Shown: positions 18,193 through 27,122, counted from the stretch's first letter. The stretch: 64,000 nucleotides of DNA from Desulfosediminicola flagellatus (GCF_005116655.2 NZ_CP050698.1:4504001-4568000); one strand, 5' to 3'. A program made the numbers and translations. Notes: generated by a model from the letters alone, not told the origin.

Positions 18193-18423
18193 CTATTTCA
18201 GCATGTCCTTTATTTCATTCAGGGAAGGTACGCGCCCGACACTTTTAACCTCGCCGCCAATTACTAAACCGGGGGTCATCATTACTCCGAATGCCATGAT
18301 ATCATTAAAATCTGTTACCTTTTCCAGTTCGTATTCAATACCGAGTTCGTCTGCGGCCTGGGCTGCAGACTCTGCCAGTTGATTGCATTTAGCACATCCG
18401 GGTCCTAGAACATGAATTTTCAT
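18193..18423 (-). CDS. Small thioredoxin-fold (redox-active disulfide) protein
   Basis: A 76-residue glutaredoxin-like protein with active site GPGCAKCNQL at residues 7-16 and the family-typical VMMTPGLVIGGEVKSVGRVP. This TM0996-type minimal thioredoxin is commonly encoded with UPF0718 permeases. The ATG at 18423 is chosen for its GGAG site; the upstream in-frame ATG would include that site in the coding region. Confidence 0.88.
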   Translation of the reverse strand: MKIHVLGPGCAKCNQLAESAAQAADELGIEYELEKVTDFNDIMAFGVMMTPGLVIGGEVKSVGRVPSLNEIKDMLK

Positions 18424-18443
18424 TGTTTTCTCCAAAAGTAAAT

Positions 18444-19745
18444 TTATCCGGCAATTAATCCGAAAAGCATTCCGCTTATAGTGGCCATAACGATAACAAG
18501 GCTTACAAAAACAGCTGTCTTCTTTGTTCCCAGCACTGAGTTAATTACCAACATATTGGGAAGGCTGAGAGCAGGCCCGGCAAGCAGCAAGGCAAGTGCT
18601 GGACCATTACCCATACCGTTTGCCATAAGGCCTTGCAATATAGGTACTTCTGTCAAGGTGGCAAAATACATAAATGCACCGGCGAAAGAAGCAAAGAAAT
18701 TAGAAAATAAGGAATTACCACCAACCGCCCGGGCAACCCATTCTGAAGGAATCAACCCTTCATGACCGACGCGGCCAAGCAATATACCTGCAATCAATAC
18801 ACCAAAGAGCAAGAGAGGGAGAATCTGTTTGGCAAAGGTCCATGATGACGAAAACCACTCACCATTTTCGCCCTTATCAATGCTCGTAATGACAGAAAGT
18901 CCAACAAAACCTGCTGTGAAAGGTATAAGCGGTTGATCGTTAAAAACGTAGGCAAGTAGAGCCACAGGAAGTGCAACAGCAGCAACTTTCCAGGCACGCA
19001 TCTTAAACCAGAAGATGAGCATCAGACCGAAAAGTATGGCGAATACTGAAGTAATGATCCATTTACCGTTAAATAGTGCAGCCCAGATGCCGGATGTGGC
19101 TTCAGGTTTTCCCCAGTTGGCAAATACCAGAATCCCCACCATTGAAAAGAAGTAGAGGCCTGTCTGCCACAGAGGACGGGTAGCAGGTTCTTCAGGCATT
19201 GCCATCTGAACCGCCATCTTAGCCTGCTCTTCCTTACGGAAGATAAATGCCATTAATACTCCGATAACTATACTGAAAACTACAGCTCCCACAGCTCGTG
19301 CAATTCCCATTTGCGGCCCGAGAATACGCGCTGTCAAGATAATAGCCAACGCATTAATAGCAGGCCCTGAATAGAGAAATGCGGTTGCAGGACCTAGACC
19401 CGCACCCATTTTGTAGATTCCGGCAAAAAGAGGAAGAATGGTACACGAGCAAACAGCCAGGATAGTTCCGGATACTGATGCAACGCTATAGGCAAGGATC
19501 TTATTAGCACCGGCACCGAGGTATTTCATCACTGAATTTTTGCTGACGAAAACACCAATCGCTCCGGCAATAAAAAAAGCGGGAACGAGGCACAACAACA
19601 CATGCTCACGGGCATACCACTTAACCAAATGAAACGCCTCCAGCACTGCGAGGTCAAAACGCTCTGTCCCTACTGGTAAATAAAAACACCCCACAAATAT
19701 CGCTATAATCCATACCAGATACTTCCACTCATTTTTCCAATTCAT
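18444..19745 (-). CDS. UPF0718/ArsP-type permease
   Basis: A 433-residue permease with about ten membrane helices in two halves. Signature segments are FIAGAIGVFVSK, SVSGTILAVCSCTILPLFAGIY (conserved Cys pair) and FYLYSGPAINALAI-type AFLYSGPAINALAII, with a second-half echo LTEVPILQGLMANGMG and LLLAGPALSLPNML. The family includes the methylarsenite exporter ArsP and proteins linked to other metals. It is directly followed by the small thioredoxin and preceded by ArsR. Substrate cannot be read; organoarsenical or another thiophilic metal is likely from context. Confidence 0.87.
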   Translation of the reverse strand: MNWKNEWKYLVWIIAIFVGCFYLPVGTERFDLAVLEAFHLVKWYAREHVLLCLVPAFFIAGAIGVFVSKNSVMKYLGAGANKILAYSVASVSGTILAVCSCTILPLFAGIYKMGAGLGPATAFLYSGPAINALAIILTARILGPQMGIARAVGAVVFSIVIGVLMAFIFRKEEQAKMAVQMAMPEEPATRPLWQTGLYFFSMVGILVFANWGKPEATSGIWAALFNGKWIITSVFAILFGLMLIFWFKMRAWKVAAVALPVALLAYVFNDQPLIPFTAGFVGLSVITSIDKGENGEWFSSSWTFAKQILPLLLFGVLIAGILLGRVGHEGLIPSEWVARAVGGNSLFSNFFASFAGAFMYFATLTEVPILQGLMANGMGNGPALALLLAGPALSLPNMLVINSVLGTKKTAVFVSLVIVMATISGMLFGLIAG

Positions 19746-19806
19746 GGTTCTTGTCTCACAATGTGTTATTTGGCAATATGACCAAACATTAAACCAAAAA
19801 AATATA

Positions 19807-20124
19807 TTATAACAACTCTGCCTGTTCTTCAGCCTGTGTCTTTATTACTGCTTCAATACACGACATATACTTTAAAATACATGGAACCTTAAGCTTGTAA
19901 TAAACCTGCTTGCCCCGTTTTTCGTCAGTAACAACTCCAGCCGCTTTAAGGACAGAAAGGTGCTTTGAGATTGTGGAGAAATCAGCATCAATAAATTCAG
20001 CCAGCTCACAGACACATTTTTCCCCATCTTCCAACTGCTCAGCCATCCATAAGCGTGTCGGATGCCCAAGAGCCTTGAGTACATTAGCTTTTGCTTCGAT
20101 GAGTGCCTTCTGTTTTCCTTTCAT
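19807..20124 (-). CDS. ArsR/SmtB-family repressor
   Basis: A 105-residue winged-helix protein: LKALGHPTRLWMAEQLEDG, the cysteine pair CVCEL in the metal-sensing helix, and FIDADFSTISKHLSVLKAAGVV as recognition helix. The start at 20124 is chosen for its AAGGGGG site; the longer frame lacks one. It heads the leftward permease/thioredoxin operon. GACCAAACATT near 19780 and GACCAAATGTT near 20157, on either side of this gene, are candidate operators. The CVC motif supports sensing a thiophilic metal(loid). Confidence 0.9.
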   Translation of the reverse strand: MKGKQKALIEAKANVLKALGHPTRLWMAEQLEDGEKCVCELAEFIDADFSTISKHLSVLKAAGVVTDEKRGKQVYYKLKVPCILKYMSCIEAVIKTQAEEQAELL

Positions 20125-20175
20125 TACATCCCCCTTAATTGCACACATGGTAAAACGACCAAATGTTATTGTCAA

Positions 20176-20508
20176 GCCCGTTTTTCATGGTTGAATATGA
20201 AACGTCAAAAGGAAGTACCACTACGTGCTATCTCTATACAATTCTACCAATTTCCCCTTTAATGGTCCCCATCAAAGATGATACGATATGTGTGGTTAGG
20301 AGTCCTGACTGAGGATGACATTGACAGTTGTAGACATTACATACGGAAATCATACCTATTACTATATTACATTTTTTCCATACAAGGAGGTGAAATTACA
20401 GCAACTCGAAACACCACGGGGGGAGATTTTTTTAACGATGAACCGTACGATTTTACAATCCGGCAAAATCGAGAAACGTTTCATCAACTATCCCGAATGA
20501 GGCCAATA
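20176..20508. other. Spacer between arsR and the rubrerythrin gene
   Basis: No gene is seen, although a reading frame runs through it into the rubrerythrin. It must carry both divergent promoters. A strong AAGGAGGTG at 20384 lacks a start codon at usable distance. Confidence 0.35.
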
Positions 20509-21015
20509 ATGAAAAAAATGCAAAAAGGATTAGCTACAACATGTGTCTTTTTCTCTCTGGTATTTCTCGTCTGTTCTATTTTCACAATCAGCAGTTCATC
20601 ATTTGCAAGCACAGGAAAGACACTCGATAATCTCCAGGCTGCATATGATGGTGAGAGCAATGCCAATGCTAAGTATCTGGCATTTGCCGCCAAGGCTGAT
20701 GAGGAAGGGTACGGCGAGGTAGCAAGCCTGTTCAGAGCTGCTGCTAAAGCCGAACAAATCCATATGGCAAGCCATGCCAAAGTAATACAGGAAATGGGAG
20801 CTGTTCCTATTGCTAAAATCAAAGAAGCACAGGTGTTGACAACGAAGGAAAATCTGCAAGCTGCAATCGAGGGTGAAACCTATGAGAAAACAATGATGTA
20901 TCCGGAATTTATATCAGCGGCTGATCAGCGACAATTATAATTCCCCCCTAACGACAATTATTTTTCCCGGAAAATTGTGATCCGATTATTCATATCTCTC
21001 AAAGGAGGGATATGA

Positions 21016-22500
21016 ATGGTCACAGACTTTCAGGTGAGAAAATTGAAGAAATATTTAAGTCAGGGAAAAACATTAGAGGTCGCATCACTGAAGGCTGGCA
21101 TGGATGAAAAAACTGGCCGCAAGTATCGTGATCTTGAAAAGTTACCAAGTGAAATTAACGCTGAACGAATACGAGATTGGCGAACTCGAGACGACCCTTT
21201 TGATGATGTATGGTCCTCGGTTACACCATTTTTAGAAAGCAATGACGCCCTTGAGGCCAAAACACTTTTCTGTCACCTGCAACGACTTCACCCTGGCCGT
21301 TTCAGCGATGGTCAGCTTCGGACTTTTCAACGTCGAGTAAAAAACTGGCGTGCTACAGCAGGCCCTGGTAATGAAATTTATTTTCCGCAAAAGCATCACC
21401 CTGGCAGATTAGGCCAATCAGATTTCACCCATATGGATAAATTGCAAATTACTATTGCAGGCCAGCCATTTGATCACCTGGTATTTCATTTTGTTCTGAC
21501 CTATTCAAACTGGGAAACGGGGACAATATGTTTTTCAGAAAGTTTTGAGAGTTTAAGCGAAGGACTGCAACAATGTCTTTGGCAACTTGGCGGTGCTCCC
21601 GAGCAACACCAAACGGATAGGTTGTCAGCTGCGGTAAATAAACCGGAAAATCTTGAAGAGTTTACTCGTGCATATCAAGGGTTATTGGACCACTACAATA
21701 TGCAGGGGCGTAAAACAAATCCTTCCAGCCCTCATGAAAACGGAGACATTGAACAGCGCCATTATCGTTTTAAGAAAGCAGTTGATCAAGCACTAATGCT
21801 GCGAGGTAGTCGGGATTTTACTACGCGACAAGAGTATGAACTGTTTTTGCAGAAGCTGTTTGCACAACTTAATCGCAATCGTCAATCACGATTTCTCGAA
21901 GAACAGGCAGCCTTGAAACCCTTACCTTCGAGTAAGCTTGATACATGTACGCGTTTTGAAGTGAGAGTCGGACCGAGCAGCACTATCAGAATAAAACACA
22001 AAGTCTATTCAGTTAACAGTCGTCTGATAAAAGAAAAGGTCAACGTTCGCCTGTATTCAGGGCATCTGGAGATCTGGTATGGACAAAGTCATATTGAAAA
22101 TATTCCGAGGATAAGAGGCAGCAACAAGCATTATATTCAATACCGTCATATCATTGACTGGCTGGTTCGCAAACCTCGGGCGTTTGAAAACTACAGGTAT
22201 CTGAATGATCTGTTTCCAACCAGCAGATTCCGGATGGCCTATGATACTCTTGCTCAACAGCACTGTGTTACCAATGCTGCCAAAGAATACTTGTCAATTT
22301 TACAACTTGCTGCTCAGAAAAACGAGACAGCTGTCGATGATGCTCTGCGTTACTTGATTGCAGAAGAAGAACCAATAAATGCTACTGAGGTACACAAATT
22401 TCTTTCCTTGAAACAGCCGGCTGAACCTGTCACTGACGTATCGGTGCAGACTGTTACCCTTGCTGGTTATGATCAACTCTTAGAGGAGGTCCACGGATGA
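21016..22500 (+). CDS. istA: IS21-family transposase IstA
   Basis: A 494-residue DDE transposase. An N-terminal helix-turn-helix (TLEVASLKAGMDEKTGRKYR) is followed by the RNase H-like core: first Asp in GQSDFTHMDK, second Asp in APEQHQTDRLSAAV and Glu in PSSPHENGDIEQRHYRFK. A GGAGG site precedes the ATG, and its end overlaps istB by 4 bases (ATGA), the usual IS21 arrangement. It appears intact. Confidence 0.95.
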   Translation: MVTDFQVRKLKKYLSQGKTLEVASLKAGMDEKTGRKYRDLEKLPSEINAERIRDWRTRDDPFDDVWSSVTPFLESNDALEAKTLFCHLQRLHPGRFSDGQLRTFQRRVKNWRATAGPGNEIYFPQKHHPGRLGQSDFTHMDKLQITIAGQPFDHLVFHFVLTYSNWETGTICFSESFESLSEGLQQCLWQLGGAPEQHQTDRLSAAVNKPENLEEFTRAYQGLLDHYNMQGRKTNPSSPHENGDIEQRHYRFKKAVDQALMLRGSRDFTTRQEYELFLQKLFAQLNRNRQSRFLEEQAALKPLPSSKLDTCTRFEVRVGPSSTIRIKHKVYSVNSRLIKEKVNVRLYSGHLEIWYGQSHIENIPRIRGSNKHYIQYRHIIDWLVRKPRAFENYRYLNDLFPTSRFRMAYDTLAQQHCVTNAAKEYLSILQLAAQKNETAVDDALRYLIAEEEPINATEVHKFLSLKQPAEPVTDVSVQTVTLAGYDQLLEEVHG

Positions 22501-23258
22501 ATCAAGCAGATAATGTGGTTACTCTGGAGAGGTCGTTAAAGCAGCTCTATCTATCAACTGTTCGAGCCTGTTATCGGGGCGAGGCTGAGTTAGCCAGGCA
22601 GGAATCACTGAGCTATGAAGCGTATCTCCAGGAGTTGGTTGTTCGAGAATGCGAAGAACGTCGGCACAAACGCATTGCGAGATATTTACGGGAATCCAGG
22701 CTGCCTCTGGAAAAAAGCCTGGCCTCGTTTGACCAGACTCGCCTTCCTGCTAAACTTCGTGGCTTGGTGAATAGCCTGTTGGAAGGTTCTTTCCTTGAAC
22801 GATCTGAAAACATATTGGCCTTTGGAAATCCCGGTAGTGGCAAAACCCATTTGCTTTGCGCGATTGCGCAAGAGCTGATTAACAACGACAAGCGAATTCT
22901 CTTCACGTCCTGCAGCTTGCTTGTTCAAGATTTATTGGTGGCCAAAAGAGAACTTGTGCTACCCCGAATGCTCAAAAAAATGGTGAAATATGACGCGTTA
23001 CTTATCGATGATATCGGTTACGTCCAGCAAAGCCGGGAAGAGATGGAGGTGCTGTTCACTCTACTGGCATACTGCTATGAACGAAGCAGCATCATGCTCA
23101 CCAGCAATCTACCTTTTTCACAATGGGAAAAGATTTTTAAAGATCCGATGACCACTGCTGCTGCTATAGATCGCCTGGTTCATCACAGTGTCATCCTGGA
23201 GCTCAACCTCGATAGTTACAGGCTAAAAAAGGCAAAACAGAACTTGGAGGCAGGTTAA
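22497..23258 (+). CDS. istB: IS21-family helper ATPase IstB
   Basis: A 253-residue AAA+ ATPase with Walker A FGNPGSGKTHLLCA near residue 109, Walker B ALLIDDIGYV near 165, sensor region LTSNLPFSQWEKIF and the C-terminal AAIDRLVHHSVILEL. It loads target DNA for IstA. It overlaps istA by 4 bases and looks complete. Confidence 0.95.
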   Translation: MNQADNVVTLERSLKQLYLSTVRACYRGEAELARQESLSYEAYLQELVVRECEERRHKRIARYLRESRLPLEKSLASFDQTRLPAKLRGLVNSLLEGSFLERSENILAFGNPGSGKTHLLCAIAQELINNDKRILFTSCSLLVQDLLVAKRELVLPRMLKKMVKYDALLIDDIGYVQQSREEMEVLFTLLAYCYERSSIMLTSNLPFSQWEKIFKDPMTTAAAIDRLVHHSVILELNLDSYRLKKAKQNLEAG

Positions 23259-23338
23259 TGCTCCTCAGTACCGGGGGCTCTGCCCCCAAACCCCCGAGGT
23301 TTAACGCATTGAGGCCATATGGATGGAGAAAAAAACAA

Positions 23339-23362
23339 AGACCGAGCAGTAACGCTCGGTCT
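23339..23362. terminator. Hairpin downstream of istB
   Basis: Perfect 9-base stem AGACCGAGC / GCTCGGTCT with a 6-base loop, 80 bases after istB inside the insertion sequence. There is no T-run after it on the plus strand, so it may be a transcript stabiliser rather than a classical terminator. Confidence 0.4.
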
Positions 23363-23957
23363 CCATCCTTACGGCATTCATCTCGGCGCTCAGGTCGCTC
23401 CTCAGCGTTGCCCTATCCTCCGGATGAGTATTGAAATGTTACTTATGGAAATTTGTTTTAGCAAGAAGAAAAGTGATATTTTACCGTTAAAACAAAGTGT
23501 TAAAAGCGAGATGAGTCCGGAATTATAATTGTCGTCAACCCGGAGTTATAATTGTCGTTGAACAGCGGCTTTAGATGAAGAGAACGATGCAGCTCTCTCG
23601 TCCTTTACCTTCGCAATGGAAGCTGAGGCAGGACACGCCGCAATGTATACAGAGGCTCTAGTCAACCTTGACACACTTAAAGGAAGTGCAGCTAAGGACT
23701 ATTTTGTATGTACTGTCTGTGGCCTGACTGTCGCCAATATTGACTTTGAAGACTGCCCATCATGTGGAATCTCAAAAGACGAGTATATAAAAGTCAGTTG
23801 ATGCGGTATTGGCTCCAGTACCTGATTACTATCAGGCGCTGCTTCATGGAAAGAAGATACTACATTGATATGTATGAATGACTGTGACTTCGGGCGTAAG
23901 CCTCCTATGCCCGAAGTCTCTACAAATTAACCAGCACTTCCAATGTGGTTATCAACC

Positions 23958-24809
23958 TTATGGAATGGTTAAGTCAGGTCGGGATGCTTTTATCAAAATT
24001 TCTGTAACAAATTTTGAGGTGTTGCTAGTCGTCCAGTAGTCAGTGACGTAGCGTTCAAATGACTCTTCACCAAGAACATATCTGTTATCTCGAGCCCAGC
24101 GCTCGATCTTTACATATGTTTCATGAATGTTGTCATGAGAACCGATGTGGTAGCAGGATGCCATTAACTGTCCGCCAAACTCATACTGATTCTCATCAGG
24201 ACATGGCATAATGGTTCTCTGCAATATTCTGACATTTTGTTCTATATTGTTGATACGATCTTTTGATGAGGAATAGTTAATAATGACAGGACCTGTGATC
24301 TCATTATTGAGTTTCTCAACATGTCTGGTGAATTCAAGGTTTATAATCGAGGACTTAATATCATTATCAAAAACCTGGTTTTGAAAGAGGATATTGGCTG
24401 GTTCAACAAACTTGACAGACACTTCACGAATGTCATTATCTATCACGGTTTCTGCTTCCATGATCAGTTCATACCAGTCTTTTACTGAAACATATTTTCG
24501 ACGTATCTCTTCCTGATCTTTTCCCAGCTCTTTAATTTTATCCTGAAAGGAATGTTGAATAGACCGGAAAACATTGGCGTTATTCCCTTCGATGAATTCT
24601 TTCATCTCTTCAAGGGTAAAGCCCATCTGTTTGTAATACTTAATTACCGGGACAGCCAAAACAGCTTCGTCAGTATAAAACCGGTAATTATTGCAGTCAT
24701 CCCTGTGTGAAGGGATAAGGTTGATTTGATCATAATAACGCAATGCTTTCTTGGACAGATTGCAAATGCGGCTCATGTCTCCGATGAAATACTGGTTCTT
24801 TTTCTTCAT
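23958..24809 (-). CDS. MerR-family regulator of the choline microcompartment locus
   Basis: About 283 residues. The N-terminal MerR winged helix is clear: YFIGDMSRICNLSKKALRYY, then DDCNNYRFYTDEAV and MGFTLEEMKEFIEG, followed by a coiled-coil dimerisation helix (~80-120) and a C-terminal region resembling a ligand-binding GyrI/BmrR-type domain (EFGGQLMASCYHIGSHDN). No metal-binding cysteine loop is seen, so a small-molecule effector such as choline is likely (inference). The start at 24809 is chosen for GGGAGG upstream. It lies at the outer end of the locus; the divergent MerR-type promoters at 26498 and 26999 are its likely targets. Confidence 0.88.
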   Translation of the reverse strand: MKKKNQYFIGDMSRICNLSKKALRYYDQINLIPSHRDDCNNYRFYTDEAVLAVPVIKYYKQMGFTLEEMKEFIEGNNANVFRSIQHSFQDKIKELGKDQEEIRRKYVSVKDWYELIMEAETVIDNDIREVSVKFVEPANILFQNQVFDNDIKSSIINLEFTRHVEKLNNEITGPVIINYSSSKDRINNIEQNVRILQRTIMPCPDENQYEFGGQLMASCYHIGSHDNIHETYVKIERWARDNRYVLGEESFERYVTDYWTTSNTSKFVTEILIKASRPDLTIP

Positions 24810-25017
24810 CGTTTTATCCTCCCCTGCCATATCCTTGCTATTCTCCCGCCTCACCTAAAACGCGGAAGCTGATACCATTAAGCTATGCTCATCCGGTCCT
24901 CATCAATACGTGGTCTACTGATTCGACTTAGAATGAGCACTCAACATGCTATGTCCCCGAAAGAGGGACGGTCTCAATAGAGACAGCCCCCCTTTATAGC
25001 CGTGAGTAGTACTCCCG

Positions 25018-25284
25018 TCAATCTTTGATATACTGATTGATGGTTGCCGCACCTTCTTCATGCGCACGGTAGTACACTCTCAACTCATTGTTCAGGTCCA
25101 GATCAAAACGGGTCTCTTCGAGCAGACCGTTAGCTTCTGCGGTCATCAACGCATTAATAATTGCGTCTTTTTTAAAGGCGTTAAAGCTGCCGTACTGATC
25201 TTTCAACGTTTCCATAACCGTATCTGCACAACCTTCATCAATCTTGGTGAACAGTTTCAAAATAGCGTAGTTAAGAGGGATCAT
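25018..25284 (-). CDS. Small protein paired with the DMT transporter
   Basis: An 88-residue acidic, probably helical protein (PLNYAILKLFTKIDEGCADT, then FKKDAIINALMTAEANGLLE). No family recognised; length and the GLLEETRFDLD-type wing could fit a small winged-helix-like fold. It begins 1 base after the transporter stop, with its GGAGG site inside the transporter's 3' end, so it is translationally coupled. A partner or regulator of the transporter is inferred from position only. Confidence 0.65.
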   Translation of the reverse strand: MIPLNYAILKLFTKIDEGCADTVMETLKDQYGSFNAFKKDAIINALMTAEANGLLEETRFDLDLNNELRVYYRAHEEGAATINQYIKD

Positions 25285-25285
25285 A

Positions 25286-26371
25286 TTATGCTACCTCCTC
25301 ATTTGTCTTTTTAAACAGTTCCATCGGATTCATTGCAATAATAAAGATACCGATGACCATTACAACAGCTGCTGCCCAGGCGATAGCCGGCATATTCCAA
25401 CCTTCGAAACCAAATACAACTCCCAGAACAATCCAGCAGACGAATGGTCCCCAGAAGGAGAATGTACCGTTACAAGACATACCAAGGGCTGCACCGCACA
25501 TTGCGTTGCCTTTATACCAGTACATAAATGCGGCGTAAGCGCTCAGGCCGGCAAGAGCGAACCAGATTATTGACGGGTCAGTGAAAGACTGAATAACCAT
25601 ACCCACAGCATCAACTTTTGCGATAATGGCAAAGACAGGTACAAGAATGAAGAGGTTGGAGATACCTGCGGTGACCTGGCGGATGGTGATACCGATTTCA
25701 GGATCGATCATGGAAGTACCATAGCCGCAAACGCAACCTTCAATACCCCAGGCAAGAGCAGCAATAAAACCAAAGAACAGCCCTAAGAGCAGGTTGTCAG
25801 GAACATTGTCACCAAGACCTGTACTACCGATCATGAAACTTGCGAGAAAGCAGATAGCAATACCCAGTAACATACGGGGATTCAGTTCCTGTTTGAACCA
25901 GACTCTACCAAGGATCGCACCGATGGCAGGACAAAGTGCTGCGATAGGTACCACAAGGGAGCCAGCCATCTGCAGGCCGACTACATACGCGGTGCTGGCC
26001 AGTGGACCACCAATAATAGCCGCACAAACCATAACCATGCCGGGTTTAGTCTTTATACAGCGGAGGAAATCGCCAAAGCGTCCGCGAACTGTGGCAATAC
26101 TCATTGCCCATATAGCACTACAACTATCAGTGGTAGCAGCACCGAGAGCACCAAGCAGATACAGCACCGCAAAACTTGAGAGGCCGGAATTTTCACCATA
26201 CCACTCAACCCATACGCCCTTGGACATGCCAAGCGTCATAAATGCTGTGTAAAAGCCATATGCCAGGCCTGAAAATAGGGCAACCATAATGCCCTTACGA
26301 CGGAAGCTGGAAGCCAGTTTCCTTTTTGCAGCGACGGCTGCCGGGTTAACCATAACTGTTGCTCGGCCCAT
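25286..26371 (-). CDS. DMT-superfamily (EamA-like) transporter, candidate choline uptake or amine transporter
   Basis: A 361-residue protein with ten predicted membrane helices in two EamA-like halves (for example VVPIAALCPAIGAILGRVWF ending the first, WAAAVVMVIGIFIIAMNP at the end). A GAGGAG site precedes the ATG. Its promoter carries the same dyad as the shell operon promoter, so it is coregulated with choline breakdown. No BCCT or ABC choline importer is seen in the locus, which makes this the best candidate for choline import; trimethylamine export is the alternative. Substrate is inference. Confidence 0.8.
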   Translation of the reverse strand: MGRATVMVNPAAVAAKRKLASSFRRKGIMVALFSGLAYGFYTAFMTLGMSKGVWVEWYGENSGLSSFAVLYLLGALGAATTDSCSAIWAMSIATVRGRFGDFLRCIKTKPGMVMVCAAIIGGPLASTAYVVGLQMAGSLVVPIAALCPAIGAILGRVWFKQELNPRMLLGIAICFLASFMIGSTGLGDNVPDNLLLGLFFGFIAALAWGIEGCVCGYGTSMIDPEIGITIRQVTAGISNLFILVPVFAIIAKVDAVGMVIQSFTDPSIIWFALAGLSAYAAFMYWYKGNAMCGAALGMSCNGTFSFWGPFVCWIVLGVVFGFEGWNMPAIAWAAAVVMVIGIFIIAMNPMELFKKTNEEVA

Positions 26372-26497
26372 TGTCGTCTCCTCACACGTTTAAAGATGAT
26401 TTGAAATAACTCACGTACAAAGTGCCTTGCTGATCTGCAGAAACACTCTCCACTCCTGTAACCAAACCCCTTACCCTTAAGGGGAAGGTCGAGGTGG

Positions 26498-26529
26498 ATT
26501 GTACTCCTTACCCTTAGGGGGAAGGTCAA
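26498..26529 (-). promoter_or_regulatory. MerR-type promoter for the transporter operon
   Basis: On the minus strand, -35 TTGACC and -10 TACAAT are separated by a 20-base spacer filled by the dyad CCTTCCCCCTAAGGGTAAGG. Overlong spacers with a centred palindrome are the hallmark of MerR-activated promoters. A second dyad (26469-26488) follows just downstream. Confidence 0.7.
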
Positions 26530-26998
26530 TGTCATTTTTGACGTCATTGGAGGAAAGTTCAATAACATACAAGAAGACTTCAATATTTAATCCCGTAATA
26601 TCTGAGCATTAGGCAACATGCAAACTGGTATAAAAAAATAACCAGACCAACATACCCTGCTCATAACTTTATCAAACCATAGCCCCTTGCCTAAAAGTGT
26701 CGTAAACAAGAGAAGTTATCTATATACCCAAACAACAACACTTAAACATAAACCATACATATCTGACACTTAGTAAATATCGACACATATCCCTTCCAGC
26801 ATCATTCATCCAGTAATGCAACTCAATTACTAGCAACTTTATGAAGCGAGAATTGTGCATTTACGATGAAAGACATCCTTTTGCAATACGTTTAGAGGTG
26901 ATTTTGCCATTACATTGCAAATATGAAACCATGTTTCATGAGTAAATATTGCAATTTCGACACATTACAAAACAAAAACACAAATTTTAAAAAGTATA

Positions 26999-27030
26999 TT
27001 GACTTTCCCCCTAAGGGGAGAGGGTAAAGT
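26999..27030 (+). promoter_or_regulatory. MerR-type promoter for the choline microcompartment operon
   Basis: -35 TTGACT (26999-27004) and -10-like TAAAGT (27025-27030) are separated by 20 bases holding the dyad CTTTCCCCCTAAGGGGAGAG, related to the sites in front of the transporter. It lies about 95 bases before the first shell gene. Confidence 0.65.
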
Positions 27031-27122
27031 GCAATCCGGTGTGAGGAAGTAGTATCCCCTTCCTGCACTAACTGACAGAAGACAATCCTAATTACTAATG
27101 TAACACAGAGTTGGAGAGCACA

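Larger units (their letters stand above)
20922..23564 (+). mobile_element. IS21-family insertion sequence
   Basis: A 2643-bp element with istA and istB, ending in imperfect inverted repeats that begin TGATCAGCGACAATTATAA (left) and, on the complement of the right end, TGTTCAACGACAATTATAA. A second copy of the repeat is near each end (20950 and 23520-23535), as IS21 elements have. It is flanked by GCGGC at 20917-20921 and 23565-23569, a 5-bp target duplication within the rubrerythrin gene. Confidence 0.95.
20509..23801 (+). pseudogene. Exported rubrerythrin gene split by an IS21-family insertion
   Basis: The 5' part (20509-20921) and 3' part (23570-23801) join in frame into a 214-residue rubrerythrin once the insertion and one GCGGC copy are removed (413+232=645 bases). 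The start has a GAGG site 6 bases upstream and encodes a Sec-type signal peptide (CVFFSLVFLVCSIFTISSSS). The ferritin-like domain has DGESNANAKY, KAEQIHMASH, EGETYEKTMMYPEF and, beyond the insertion, AEAGHAAMY; the rubredoxin tail has CTVCG and CPSCG. The iron ligands of the intact gene look complete, so inactivation is probably recent. Rubrerythrins reduce peroxide; an exported version is unusual. Confidence 0.9.
26372..27122. promoter_or_regulatory. Divergent control region between transporter and shell operons
   Basis: About 750 bases without a gene, AT-rich in the middle. It carries three copies of a CCTTACCC/GGGGAAGG-type dyad, at 26469-26488, 26507-26526 and about 27003-27022, two of which lie within promoters reported separately. 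The middle part (26530-26990) shows no recognisable feature. Confidence 0.6.

Noticed and set aside
20278..20508. Longer N-terminus for the rubrerythrin
   Set aside because: The extra 77 codons have no family similarity, and a GAGG site plus a proper signal peptide fit the start at 20509.
23570..23801. Stand-alone rubredoxin-like gene after the insertion sequence
   Set aside because: It joins in frame to the 5' rubrerythrin part once the insertion and one GCGGC copy are removed, so it is the severed 3' end of that gene.
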